Source of the DNA: Methanosarcina sp.
Lineage (GTDB): Archaea > Halobacteriota > Methanosarcinia > Methanosarcinales > Methanosarcinaceae
Reading direction: 5' to 3'
Assembly: GCA_013331265.1 (NCBI GenBank)
Contig: DUGS01000155.1
Location: 10,197 to 17,317, forward strand
DNA: 7,121 nt
Part shown: piece by piece, positions 1 through 4,652 of the stretch
Numbering within the stretch: position 1 is the stretch's first letter
How the letters are laid out: each line of letters opens with the position of its first letter
Made by a program: the position numbers and the translations under genes
Notes under the pieces: model-generated
What the model was told of the DNA's origin: nothing
The model's database searches: none
Seen by the model: the letters and a program-made list of their open reading frames with translations, nothing else

Positions 1-96
1 TCTTTTCTGGTAATAGCCCTTGCAGTCTTGCTTGCGAATATGCTTGCGGACCTGCTGTATGCAGTTGCTGACCCAAGAGTAAGGAGGCCAACATGA
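1..96 (+). CDS. C-terminal end of a DppB/OppB/NikB-type ABC transporter permease (partial)
   Basis: The first 31 codons are open from the window edge and end in TGA at 94-96. The peptide is a hydrophobic helix followed by a short basic tail (LLANMLADLLYAVADPRVRR). This is the typical last transmembrane helix and 'DLLYALLDPRIR'-like tail of the first permease of peptide/nickel-class importers. The TGA overlaps the ATG of the next permease in an ATGA junction, the usual B-C order in these operons. Only the end is visible, so the family call rests on this tail and on the context. Confidence 0.85.
   Translation, partial: SFLVIALAVLLANMLADLLYAVADPRVRRPT
81..87 (+). promoter_or_regulatory. Shine-Dalgarno site of the DppC-type permease gene
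   Basis: AAGGAGG lies 5 nt before the ATG at 93 and 8 nt before a second ATG at 96. It lies inside the end of the preceding gene, which fits coupled translation. Either Met could be used; the difference is one residue. Confidence 0.75.
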
Positions 97-1007
97 TGCA
101 AAAGGAAATATACATACAGGAAAGTCCCAGGCAGTGGAAAGACTTTATAGCTCATTATTTAAACCTCGATATCCGAAAATATGAAAAAGCATTTAAAAAA
201 TTCAACCGGGGAGGACTTTTTCTCTTCTTCTTTTTCCTTATCCTTGCCCTGTTTCCCTCTCTTTTTGCCCCTTACCCCCCTACCGAACGTTTCGTTTCCT
301 ATGAACCGCCATCTGTTGCCCACCTCCTTGGGACAAACGATATAGGAAATGACATACTCTCGGAGCTGGTTTACGGAGCAAGAATCTCTATGATGGTGGG
401 CTTTGCCTCTGCCTGCATATCAACCTTAATAGGCCTTATGATAGGGCTTTGTTCAGGTTACTTCAGGGGGACGATGGACGAGCTGCTTATGGGCTTTACA
501 GACGTTGTCCTGATAATCCCGAAGATCCCTCTGATCATAATCATAGGTGCTTTCCTTCACCCAAGCATCTGGACCCTTATCCTTGTCCTGGGGCTTCTTT
601 CCTGGGAGTCCATTGCAAGAGTCGTACGCTCAAAAACCCTTCAGATAAGGGAAGCAGGTTATGTTAAAAGTGCCCAGTGCATGGGATTTTCCTCATTTCA
701 CATCATGGCCTCGGACATATTCCCGAACCTCATCCATGTCCTGCTGCCCAAGTTCATGCTGGCAACGGCTTCGGCAATGATTTCCGAAGCCTCACTTTCC
801 TTTCTGGGACTTGGTGACATAAACATGAAAAGCTGGGGAATAATGCTTTCCTTTGCCTTTTCCCGGGGCGGTTTTATCAGGGACATGTGGTGGTGGTACA
901 TACCTCCTGGGGTCTGCATTACGCTCTGTGTAATGTCCATTGCACTGATAGGGTTCGGGTTCGAAGGAAAGGATGAGAACGGAAAAAGAGGAGTAGATGC
1001 GGAATGA
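93..1007 (+). CDS. dppC: Peptide/nickel-class ABC transporter permease, DppC/OppC/NikC type
   Basis: 304-residue inner permease of a dipeptide/oligopeptide/nickel-class importer; it would form the membrane channel with the preceding DppB-type protein. A cytoplasmic N-terminus (about 1-40) leads into a first membrane helix (about 41-59). Next comes the family block HLLGTNDIGNDILSELVYGA (77-96), then further helices at roughly 98-120, 131-152, 157-172, 213-235 and 270-290. The ATPase-coupling EAA loop is clear: E187-A-G, G198 and DIFPN (208-212). It is followed by the conserved EASLSFLGLG (232-241). Length is normal for the family. It overlaps both neighbours by 4 bp (ATGA at each end), so it is part of one operon with the ATPases. 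The gene symbol denotes the family only: dipeptide, oligopeptide and nickel cannot be told apart without the binding protein. The family call is firm and the substrate is unknown. Confidence 0.93.
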   Translation: MMQKEIYIQESPRQWKDFIAHYLNLDIRKYEKAFKKFNRGGLFLFFFFLILALFPSLFAPYPPTERFVSYEPPSVAHLLGTNDIGNDILSELVYGARISMMVGFASACISTLIGLMIGLCSGYFRGTMDELLMGFTDVVLIIPKIPLIIIIGAFLHPSIWTLILVLGLLSWESIARVVRSKTLQIREAGYVKSAQCMGFSSFHIMASDIFPNLIHVLLPKFMLATASAMISEASLSFLGLGDINMKSWGIMLSFAFSRGGFIRDMWWWYIPPGVCITLCVMSIALIGFGFEGKDENGKRGVDAE

Positions 1008-2008
1008 ACACCCTGCTGGAAATAAAAGACCTCATCGTTTCGTTCCAGGAAAATGAAACCGAGAACAAAAACAAGAACAAAAACGAAGATAAAAATGAAG
1101 ATAAAAACGAAACAGTGACCGCGGTTTCCTGCCTATCATTTTCGATAAGGGAAAAAGAAACACTGGCCCTTGTAGGAGAGACCGGGTGCGGGAAATCTGT
1201 CGTTGCACATGCTATTATGCGTCTTCTGCCCCCGGAATCCAGAGTTAAGGGTGCAATCGAATTTAGAGGTAAAAACCTCCTGGAGATGAGCGAAAAAGAG
1301 ATGGCAAAATTCAGGGGAAAAGAGATCTCAATCATTTTCCAGAACCCTTCTCTCGCTTTAAATCCCGTATATTCCATAGGGCATCAGCTTGCAGAACCCT
1401 TCCGAATTCACGGGCAGGAAAAAAAGAAAGAAAAAGGGAATACCACCCTCTCAAAAGTTTCAGGAGCCCTTAAAAGAGTGGGGTTTTCAAATCCTCATGA
1501 ATACCTGGGTTACTACCCCTCCTGGTGTTCCGGAGGAATGAACCAGAGGTTCCTGATCGCGGCCTCAACCATGCTTGACCCCGCCCTACTTATAGCAGAC
1601 GAACCTAGCAAAGGGCTTGACAGAGACCGCGTATCCGAACTTGAAAATGAACTGAAAAATCTGAAAGAGAAGAATGAAAATGCCCTGCTTCTGATAAGCC
1701 ACGACCTTGGCTTTGTGAGGCGACTTGCAGACAGGGTTGCAGTAATGTATGCAGGAGAAATAATTGAGATTGCTGGCCCTTCAAGCTTATTTGAAAGCCC
1801 GCGCCACCCTTACACCCGGGGACTGCTTAACAGCCTGCCGGAAAATGGTTTTGTGCCCATACCCGGTTCATCTCCGCCTCTCAGCAACCCGCCTGCAGGC
1901 TGCAGGTTCCATCCGAGATGCCGCATTAAGGAAAAACGCTGTATGCAGGAACATCCCGAACTTAAAGAAAGCAATGGAAGTGCAGTGAGGTGTTTTTTGT
2001 GTCCCTGA
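1004..2008 (+). CDS. dppD: Peptide/nickel-class ABC transporter ATP-binding protein, DppD/OppD/NikD type, with a low-complexity insertion
   Basis: 334-residue cytoplasmic ATPase that powers the importer. Motifs in order: Walker A GETGCGKS (58-65), Q-loop Q113 in IFQNP, signature CSGGMNQR (175-182, the usual first Leu replaced by Cys), Walker B LLIADE (195-200), D-loop PSKGLD (201-206) and switch His233 in ISHD. The C-terminal oligopeptide/dipeptide extension is present: HPYTRGLL (268-275), then Cys300, Cys306, Cys313 and Cys330 in the spacing typical of DppD proteins, where some members bind a 4Fe-4S cluster. The odd part is residues about 16-38, an Asn/Lys/Glu/Asp-rich stretch built on a roughly 12-nt DNA repeat, placed between the first two N-terminal beta strands. 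The ATG overlaps the dppC stop (ATGA), with AGAGGAG (987-993) 10 nt upstream. All catalytic residues are kept, so the protein should be active. Confidence 0.94.
   Translation: MNTLLEIKDLIVSFQENETENKNKNKNEDKNEDKNETVTAVSCLSFSIREKETLALVGETGCGKSVVAHAIMRLLPPESRVKGAIEFRGKNLLEMSEKEMAKFRGKEISIIFQNPSLALNPVYSIGHQLAEPFRIHGQEKKKEKGNTTLSKVSGALKRVGFSNPHEYLGYYPSWCSGGMNQRFLIAASTMLDPALLIADEPSKGLDRDRVSELENELKNLKEKNENALLLISHDLGFVRRLADRVAVMYAGEIIEIAGPSSLFESPRHPYTRGLLNSLPENGFVPIPGSSPPLSNPPAGCRFHPRCRIKEKRCMQEHPELKESNGSAVRCFLCP
1049..1117 (+). repeat. Low-complexity tandem codon repeat inside the DppD-type gene
   Basis: The stretch is A-rich with a roughly 12-nt period: AAAAACGAAGAT (1079-1090), AAAAATGAAGAT (1091-1102) and AAAAACGAAACA (1103-1114), preceded by looser AACAAAAACAAG units. 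It encodes alternating Asn/Lys then Lys-Asn-Glu-Asp units. The period is a multiple of three, so slippage keeps the frame. Confidence 0.8.
1987..1992 (+). promoter_or_regulatory. Shine-Dalgarno site that decides the DppF start
   Basis: GAGGTG is a 6-nt match to the GGAGGTGA consensus and lies 6 nt before the GTG at 1999. A GTG three codons upstream (1990) lies inside this site and has only a weaker GGAAG (1976-1980) before it. This favours 1999 as the start. Confidence 0.6.
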
Positions 2009-2691
2009 AAGCAGAAAACATCTCAAAGAGATACGGGTCCGGCCTGCTGCGTGAGGGAAAATGCATTTTCCGGGAAGTGTCGTTTGAACTTGAACCCGGG
2101 AAAACCTTCGGGCTGATGGGGCCCTCGGGGGAAGGAAAAAGCACGCTCGGAAGAATTATTGCAGGGCTTGAAAGCCCCACCGATGGCGCAGTTCTTCTTA
2201 ACGGGAACCCGCTTTCCGGGATGAAAAAAGCCGAATACGCAGCTTTTCGCCACAGGGTCCAGATGATGTTCCAGGACCCTACAGATTCTTTTAACCCCAG
2301 GAAACGGATCGAGCACTCTATCTCCGAAGTCCTGAAACTGCTCAATAACCAGGAAACCAAAAGACTTCAGATCACAAAAGAAATGCTGAAGACGATAGGC
2401 CTTCCTGAAGAGGTGCTTGCCCGCTACCCGGCCCAGCTCTCAGGCGGACAGCTCCAGCGCCTTGCCCTCGGCAGAATTCTCCTTCTCGAACCGGAATACA
2501 TTGTGCTTGACGAGCCTACCTCAGCACTTGACGTTTCGGTCCAGGCCCAGATCCTACACCTTTTGAAAAAGGTCCAGGAAGAACAGGGGATAGGCTACCT
2601 CCTGATCTCCCATGACGAAGCCGTCATCCGCTTCATGTCGGAGAGGATTGGAATGCTTAAAAAAGGGAAGCTGGACATGATTAGAACATGA
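1999..2691 (+). CDS. dppF: Peptide/nickel-class ABC transporter ATP-binding protein, DppF/OppF/NikE type, lacking the C-terminal extension
   Basis: Second ATPase of the importer, expected to pair with the DppD-type protein. With the GTG start at 1999 it has 230 residues; GTG 1990 would add three. Motifs: Walker A GPSGEGKST (41-49), Q-loop Q92 in FQDP, signature LSGGQLQR (147-154), Walker B YIVLDE (167-172), D-loop SALD (175-178) and switch His205 in ISHD. All are intact. It ends about 25 residues after the switch His, with no HPYT or cysteine region, whereas DppF/OppF proteins usually run to about 300 or more residues. It therefore resembles the shorter NikE-like forms or a C-terminally trimmed DppF. 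The start overlaps the end of dppD by 10 bp. No T-tract follows closely, so the operon transcript may run on into the intergenic region. Function is firm, substrate unknown. Confidence 0.92.
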   Translation: MSLKAENISKRYGSGLLREGKCIFREVSFELEPGKTFGLMGPSGEGKSTLGRIIAGLESPTDGAVLLNGNPLSGMKKAEYAAFRHRVQMMFQDPTDSFNPRKRIEHSISEVLKLLNNQETKRLQITKEMLKTIGLPEEVLARYPAQLSGGQLQRLALGRILLLEPEYIVLDEPTSALDVSVQAQILHLLKKVQEEQGIGYLLISHDEAVIRFMSERIGMLKKGKLDMIRT

Positions 2692-2695
2692 TACT

Positions 2696-2765
2696 GGAGT
2701 GAACTACTCCTCCCTATCGGCCTTGTAGCCGCTGAGGAAGGAGTCCTCTCGCCTTATCGAGATAG
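2696..2765 (+). other. Structured block of consecutive short inverted repeats, possible IS200/IS605-type end relic
   Basis: Just after the dppF stop come three adjacent hairpins: GGAGT/ACTCC (2696-2700 with 2706-2710, loop GAACT), CGGC/GCCG (2718-2721 with 2728-2731) and GAGGA/TCCTC (2734-2738 with 2744-2748, loop AGGAG). CTATC (2714-2718) can also pair with GATAG (2761-2765). Clustered small hairpins like these resemble the ends of IS200/IS605-type elements or their associated noncoding RNA, but no transposase remnant is present. The alternative is a processed 3' UTR of the importer mRNA. The structure is visible; the identity is a guess. Confidence 0.35.
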
Positions 2766-2955
2766 AAAGATTTCCTTAGTCCCGGATAAAAAATATCCTG
2801 CCTCACTGCGTTTACATTTCAAAGAAAATTAGGAAAGGAAAATTGAGAAGATAACACAAACAGAAAAGAGGAAAACGAAAGCCTGAAAAACCAAAGATAA
2901 GGAAGGGAAAAAGAAGACAAGTAGACATAAAAAACATAACGGCGTTAACAATACA

Positions 2956-2965
2956 TTTATATATA
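2956..2965 (+). promoter_or_regulatory. Candidate archaeal TATA box of an intergenic transcript
   Basis: TTTATATATA is close to the archaeal TATA consensus. With usual spacing it would start transcription near 2985-2990, at the edge of a perfect palindrome. No protein gene follows on this strand before the convergent operon, so any product would be a small RNA. The sequence is also AT-rich enough to arise by chance. Confidence 0.45.
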
Positions 2966-2988
2966 TCAAATGAATACCAATAAATGAT

Positions 2989-3008
2989 AAATCAACTTAA
3001 GTTGATTT
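2989..3008. repeat. Perfect 20-bp palindrome
   Basis: The half-site AAATCAACTT is followed directly by its exact reverse complement AAGTTGATTT. It lies about 25 bp after a TATA box, where the transcription start is expected. It could be an operator for a dimeric regulator or the 5' hairpin of an RNA. Confidence 0.7.
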
Positions 3009-3032
3009 TAGAGTACTTATGCCATTGGAAAT

Positions 3033-3075
3033 CTCCACAATTTCCACGGAAAAATGAATACTCCACAAAATCCAC
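3033..3075 (+). repeat. Imperfect 15-bp direct repeat, CTCCACAA type
   Basis: CTCCACAATTTCCAC (3033-3047) and CTCCACAAAATCCAC (3061-3075) agree at 13 of 15 positions, start to start 28 bp apart. The first copy supplies the loop and 3' arm of the hairpin. The second lies directly before the T-tract. Confidence 0.55.
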
Positions 3076-3096
3076 TTTTTTATTTTTTATTTTTTT
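3076..3096 (+). terminator. T-tract terminator on the + strand
   Basis: Three T runs (six, six and seven T) separated by single A residues. It is the first long T-run downstream of dppF on this strand, so it may end both the candidate small RNA and any read-through from the importer operon. Archaeal termination at U-rich tracts without a strong hairpin is well established. Confidence 0.55.
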
Positions 3097-3143
3097 AAGG
3101 AATAAAAGTTTCCTTACCGGGAGGTATGGAAAAGTTATCACAT

Positions 3144-3183
3144 CAAGTGAAGTTTCATCCTGACAAGTGAAGTTTCATCCTGA
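3144..3183. repeat. Exact 20-bp tandem duplication
   Basis: CAAGTGAAGTTTCATCCTGA occurs twice head to tail with no mismatch (3144-3163 and 3164-3183); the flanks do not match. Each unit contains the short inverted repeat TGAA-GT-TTCA. Two helical turns per unit would place two identical sites on the same DNA face. Confidence 0.85.
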
Positions 3184-3200
3184 TGCCTGCGTAACTTCCG

Positions 3201-3251
3201 AAGAAAAAAGAGAAGGAGAAAAGGAAGAAAAGAGAAGAAAAAAGAGAAAAA
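3201..3251 (-). terminator. U-rich terminator region downstream of dmrX
   Basis: The + strand is almost pure purine here, so the leftward transcript carries a series of U runs (up to six) broken by C, directly after the dmrX stop at 3252. This is a plausible archaeal multi-U terminator. No stable hairpin was seen. Confidence 0.55.
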
Positions 3252-3971
3252 TCAGAAAAGCTCCAGAATGGCTTCAGGGCTTTCGAGTACAGTTATTCCT
3301 TGCAGTCCTTTTACAATCTCAACATTTCGCATGTCCACGTCCCTGACAAGGACTTCAACAGGCCCACCCTTGATAGCATTGTAGGGACAGAGCTCTTTGC
3401 AGGCCCCGCAGCCTTTGCATTTAAGGAGTTCTATCTGGTCCGTAACGCCATTTTTCTCGGAAATTGCTCCATGAGGACAGTTTTCCCGGGGAGGACAGGT
3501 CTCACAGTGCCTGCACTGTTTCCTATCAATGTTGTAGGGCATTTCGGATATTATCGAACCTTCAATGTCCACAGGTACGATATAGACCGGGACCCTTCCT
3601 TTAACGGCCTGGGCAACTGCATTGGTTACAAGGGAATCGGCAATTCCGTAGGCGATTTTCGAGACCGTGTTTGAAGTTGCAGGCGTAACGAAGAGGGCAT
3701 CATACCTGTCAAGGAGAAAACGCCCGACTTTGGGGGAACTTGAGCCCTGCTCGCTTTCCCTGAAAACCTCTTCCAGGTAGTCCCCACCTGAGATTTTAAC
3801 AAGCTTCTGCTCAAGCCCGTACATCCGGAGAACTTCTTCGGCTGCCCTTGAGACATATGTGTTTATGGAAAGTTCGGGGTTTCTGAGTTTAAGTTCTTTA
3901 AAGACCTGATAACTGCGGTCCAGGAAATGACCTGCTCCTGTAATACCCCATGCAATTCTCTGAAAACTCAT
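3252..3971 (-). CDS. dmrX: Dihydromethanopterin reductase (acceptor), iron-sulfur flavoprotein DmrX
   Basis: 239-residue cytoplasmic protein. Residues 1-145 form a flavoprotein domain (start RIAWGITGAGHFLDRSYQVF; later LFVTPATSNTVSKIAYGIADS at about 93-113), the type that binds FMN. Residues 153-200 hold two ferredoxin-like 4Fe-4S motifs: Cys153, 156, 159 and 165, then Cys185, 188, 191 and 195, each ending in Cys-Pro. This fusion matches DmrX of M. mazei, reported to reduce dihydromethanopterin to tetrahydromethanopterin, the final step in making the C1 carrier (tetrahydrosarcinapterin here). Electrons would pass from a donor through the clusters to flavin. No Shine-Dalgarno site precedes the ATG, but a TATA-like element centred near 4001 would start RNA only a few nucleotides before it, suggesting a leaderless message. 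A related archaeal iron-sulfur flavoprotein with another role is the main alternative. Confidence 0.85.
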   Translation of the reverse strand: MSFQRIAWGITGAGHFLDRSYQVFKELKLRNPELSINTYVSRAAEEVLRMYGLEQKLVKISGGDYLEEVFRESEQGSSSPKVGRFLLDRYDALFVTPATSNTVSKIAYGIADSLVTNAVAQAVKGRVPVYIVPVDIEGSIISEMPYNIDRKQCRHCETCPPRENCPHGAISEKNGVTDQIELLKCKGCGACKELCPYNAIKGGPVEVLVRDVDMRNVEIVKGLQGITVLESPEAILELF

Positions 3972-3995
3972 GGAAAGAAGTCATGCCTGAGGGGG

Positions 3996-4005
3996 ATAAT
4001 ATAAT
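3996..4005 (-). promoter_or_regulatory. Candidate dmrX promoter (TATA box)
   Basis: On the - strand this reads ATTATATTAT, with AGAAA just upstream as a possible BRE. Usual spacing puts the transcription start near 3975, about 4 nt before the ATG at 3971. This agrees with the lack of a ribosome site in front of dmrX. Confidence 0.45.
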
Positions 4006-4010
4006 TTTCT

Positions 4011-4031
4011 AAAAAAGAGGGCTTAAAGCCC
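4011..4031 (-). terminator. Hairpin plus T-run at the end of the DUF447 gene
   Basis: On the - strand the inverted repeat GGGCTT-T-AAGCCC (4031-4019) spans the DUF447 stop codon and is followed by TCTTTTTT. The practical hairpin is GGGC/GCCC with a 5-nt loop. It looks like an intrinsic terminator separating DUF447 from dmrX, possibly partial, since both genes run the same way. Confidence 0.5.
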
Positions 4032-4652
4032 GAGTACTTCATAAAGCAATTTCATAGCTTTCTTTTCACCCTCGCCCCCGCATCTGGAAGCAAGGCTCTC
4101 GTAATGCATTATCCATTCGAGGTATTTTTTGTCTCCTGTAAGCTTATAGCGGGTTGCATGGACAGCAGCCTCAAGCACGGCATTAAAGCCGCGGTTAGGG
4201 GCCGGAATCGCTCTCCTGTTCGCCTCAAAAAAGCCCGCTCCAAGAGGAATGAGGTCGGATACCACAGTCTGTTCCGTATTCTTGATGTTGGTGCACCTGA
4301 AAGCCACCCAGGAAATGGCCGATTTAAGGACAGGAAACTTTTTCCCGCCAATGTCCACAAAATCGAATTCGGAAGATTCAATGTCAAAGAAAGTGGAACG
4401 TACAAGGAGCAGGGGGTCGTATACCACGTTTGCTACAAGAACCCCTTCCCGAACCAGGTTTTCCCCGGTATGGCTGCCTTTGAAAATGCGGACAAAGATC
4501 TTCTGGTTTTTCCTTATAATCCCGATAGGGGCCGCATTGGGAGTATCAAGCCCGGTACTTACGATTGTCTCAGAGATGCCTTCCAGAATCCCGTATTCGG
4601 AGAGGTCGATATCTGGTTTACAGCTATCTCCGGATTCATCAAATTTCTTCAA
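4023..4652 (-). CDS. DUF447 family protein
   Basis: 209-residue protein of the archaeal DUF447 family, whose function is not established. Solved members have a flavin-reductase-like split barrel that can hold flavin. Family landmarks are visible: ILEGISETIVST (22-33), APIGIIRK (41-48), VRIFKGSHTGENL (54-66), ANVVYDPLLLVRST (74-87) and a C-terminal helical part from NRRAIPAPNRGFNAVLEAAV (145-164). It starts at TTG 4652 in a TTGA overlap with the stop of the CitG-like gene. GGAGGA (complement of 4661-4666) lies 8 nt upstream, which supports this unusual start. The next gene is dmrX, itself a flavoprotein, so a role in C1-cofactor synthesis or repair is a reasonable inference. I see no proof of a specific reaction. 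Confidence 0.85.
   Translation of the reverse strand: MKKFDESGDSCKPDIDLSEYGILEGISETIVSTGLDTPNAAPIGIIRKNQKIFVRIFKGSHTGENLVREGVLVANVVYDPLLLVRSTFFDIESSEFDFVDIGGKKFPVLKSAISWVAFRCTNIKNTEQTVVSDLIPLGAGFFEANRRAIPAPNRGFNAVLEAAVHATRYKLTGDKKYLEWIMHYESLASRCGGEGEKKAMKLLYEVLGL

Larger units (their letters stand above)
2986..3096 (+). ncRNA. Candidate small RNA of roughly 100 nt
   Basis: The predicted transcript starts just after a TATA box (2956-2965). It would begin with a hairpin from the palindrome at 2989-3008 (8-bp stem, UUAA loop). A second hairpin follows: 7-bp stem TGGAAAT (3026-3032) with ATTTCCA (3040-3046) and a 7-nt loop CTCCACA (3033-3039). It ends at a T-tract (3076-3096). The CUCC in the loop is complementary to the GGAG core of ribosome-binding sites, as in trans-acting RNAs that block translation. 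A near copy of the loop region recurs at 3061-3075. The elements are visible; expression and function are inferred. The alternative is the 3' end of the importer operon transcript. Confidence 0.35.
2692..3251. other. Intergenic region between convergent operons; no protein gene seen
   Basis: About 560 bp between the dppF stop and the dmrX stop. The dppF frame stays open for 46 more codons after its TGA (to TAG at 2830-2832), but the peptide looks like no DppF tail. From about 2815 to 2940 the + strand is rich in purines, with no structure I can name. A 12-codon ORF (ATG 3019 to TGA 3055-3057) has no good ribosome site. The separately listed promoter, palindrome, hairpin, T-tract and tandem repeat are the notable contents. 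Confidence 0.7.

Noticed and set aside
919..1377. 152-codon open frame on the - strand over the dppC/dppD junction
   Set aside because: It is antisense to two genes with complete motifs; its Ser/Phe-rich peptide is the shadow of the A-rich repeat.
1990..1998. Upstream GTG start for DppF at 1990
   Set aside because: This GTG lies inside the better Shine-Dalgarno site serving GTG 1999, and the added residues are not family-like; it cannot be fully excluded.
2692..2832. 46-codon in-frame extension after the dppF stop
   Set aside because: The peptide has no HPYT or cysteine motif of DppF tails, so stop read-through or a broken longer gene is not supported.
2815..2940. Purine-rich stretch as a coding or replication-origin element
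   Set aside because: No sustained frame, origin-type repeats or initiator gene; similar purine tracts recur at 3201-3251 and fit AT-rich archaeal intergenic DNA.
3019..3057. 12-codon ORF inside the candidate small RNA
   Set aside because: There is no good ribosome site, and it is too short to separate from chance.
3144..3183. CRISPR-like repeat
   Set aside because: The two copies are directly adjacent with no spacer and no cas genes are present, so it is a simple tandem duplication.
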